Assembly (NCBI RefSeq): GCF_003464165.1
Contig: NZ_QSEK01000014.1
Span: 1-64,000, forward strand
Origin: Eubacterium sp. AM49-13BH
Lineage (GTDB): Bacteria; Bacillota; Clostridia; Lachnospirales; Lachnospiraceae
Direction of reading: 5' to 3'
Length of the DNA stretch: 64,000 nt
Of this stretch, positions 63,296 to 64,000 are shown piece by piece. The notes under the pieces were generated by a model, which saw only the letters and a program-made list of their open reading frames with translations, made no database searches and was not told the origin of the DNA. Made by a program: the position numbers and the translations under genes. How positions within the stretch are numbered: position 1 is the stretch's first letter; every line of letters starts with the position of its first letter.

Positions 63296-64000
63296 ATGAC
63301 ATTTTATCAGGAGTTACAGTTAAGTTCGGCTGGTTCAAAACAGCTTATCAAGAACACACAGGATTCTAAAGAGAAAAGAAGACATATTCTTATATATAAT
63401 TTTAAGGTGTATCTGGTTATGATATTCTGCGTCGCAGTAGTTACAGTATTCAGTAAGCTGCTGGGGAATAATAACAGTGTTGTCGGAGTTACAGTGCTTC
63501 TTGCGGTGCTGGTATTAAGACAGGCGGATTTTGGAATTAAGACATCACATGGATTGATTTCGATAATGGGAATATATGCGATATTGATAGCAGGACCGAG
63601 GGTTTCCAATATGGTACCGCCAGTTGCTGCATTTGTAATAAATGTTGTGTGTATTATGCTTCTTATGATAATGGGATGTCACAATGTAATTATGTATAAT
63701 CATTCAACATTCGTTCTTGGGTATCTTTTGCTACAGGGATATGATGTCACAGGCCATGAATATATGATGAGAGTTGTGGGACTGCTTGCCGGGATGTTAG
63801 TATGCATGATTATTTTCTATAAGAATCAGAGGAACAGACCATATAGAAGAACATTCTGGGATTTGTTTAAGGAATTTAATATTAATTCAGCAAGGACAAG
63901 ATGGTACATTAAGCTTACATTTATCGTATCAAGCGCTATGCTGATTGTTTCGCTGATGGGACTGCCTAGGGCAATGTGGATTGGAATTGCATGCATGTCA
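63296..64000 (+). CDS. FUSC-type membrane protein, 3' end beyond the window
   Basis: An open frame of 235 codons from ATG 63296 runs off the window. It begins MTFYQELQLSSAGSKQLIKN and has at least six membrane helices, with a basic loop (KNQRNRPYRRTFWDLF) between two groups. This is the layout of FUSC/aromatic acid exporter family proteins. The product is therefore incomplete; a later soluble region and second helix bundle are expected. A weak ribosome binding site AAAGGA lies about 12 nt upstream, and stronger GGGGAGG lies 18 nt upstream. Confidence 0.72.
   Translation, partial: MTFYQELQLSSAGSKQLIKNTQDSKEKRRHILIYNFKVYLVMIFCVAVVTVFSKLLGNNNSVVGVTVLLAVLVLRQADFGIKTSHGLISIMGIYAILIAGPRVSNMVPPVAAFVINVVCIMLLMIMGCHNVIMYNHSTFVLGYLLLQGYDVTGHEYMMRVVGLLAGMLVCMIIFYKNQRNRPYRRTFWDLFKEFNINSARTRWYIKLTFIVSSAMLIVSLMGLPRAMWIGIACMS

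Overview
The window is 64 kb of chromosome from a low-GC, spore-forming-type Firmicute. The gene families point to Lachnospiraceae: a small FeoB-type Cys-rich protein, DUF1836, DUF2974, a double-OB SSB, a cytoplasmic GH28 next to an LplB/LplC-type importer, anaerobic NrdD and TypA. Cytoplasmic pectin and arabinan/xylan genes fit a pectin-using gut species such as Lachnospira (Eubacterium) eligens. The genus is an inference from gene content only. No prophage, integrase, transposase, CRISPR array or rRNA gene was seen.

Layout. 0-2 kb: gdhA. 1.7-6.2 kb: envelope glycosylation genes (a small membrane protein, YfhO and a PIG-V-like mannosyltransferase). 6.3-9.1 kb: folC, a 47-codon ORF and a zinc-ribbon/TPR membrane protein. 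9.2-14.8 kb: sporulation block spoIIAA-spoIIAB-sigF and spoVAA-AB-AC-(methyltransferase)-AD-AE. 14.8-18.2 kb: class A PBP and yigZ. 18.3-27.3 kb: sugar importer, an unrecognised helical protein, GH28 and an ABC exporter. 27.3-29.5 kb: XRE regulator and typA (frameshifted). 29.7-32.4 kb: ssb and lysine-riboswitch-controlled dapA-dapB. 32.4-36.1 kb: double GNAT, degV and pepF. 36.2-37.7 kb: ECF sigma factor with a membrane partner. 37.8-38.2 kb: two identical tRNA-Gly genes. 38.4-44.5 kb: trkA, trkH (frameshifted), DUF2974 hydrolase, small Cys-rich membrane protein, XRE regulator and corA. 44.5-50 kb: small ORF, diguanylate cyclase, nrdD and an orphan nuclease-like gene. 50-57 kb: GH43, XRE protein, SleB-type cell wall hydrolase, a 300-bp imperfect inverted repeat and a MacB/FtsX-type ABC protein. 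57-64 kb: yerC, DUF1836, pspA with an SPFH/zinc-ribbon protein, pcrA, a small acidic membrane protein and a FUSC-type protein cut by the window end.

How the genes work together. The importer, the helical protein and GH28 look like one route: oligogalacturonides enter through the ABC importer and are trimmed in the cytoplasm, because GH28 has no signal peptide. The sporulation block gives forespore sigma-F control followed by the dipicolinate channel genes. DapA-DapB under a lysine riboswitch supply lysine and the dipicolinate precursor. PspA with an SPFH partner is a cut-down membrane-stress module.

The most interesting unexplained signals are non-coding: (1) a 19-nt hairpin-loop motif shared by a 36-bp tandem repeat upstream of the importer and an apparent attenuator at the start of the nrdD transcript; (2) three inverted half-site pairs spaced 84-85 bp apart upstream of GH43; (3) a ~300-bp near-palindromic element touching the ribosome binding site of an ABC transporter gene. 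typA and trkH each show a one-base loss at a T run, so assembly or sequencing indels should be excluded before calling them pseudogenes.
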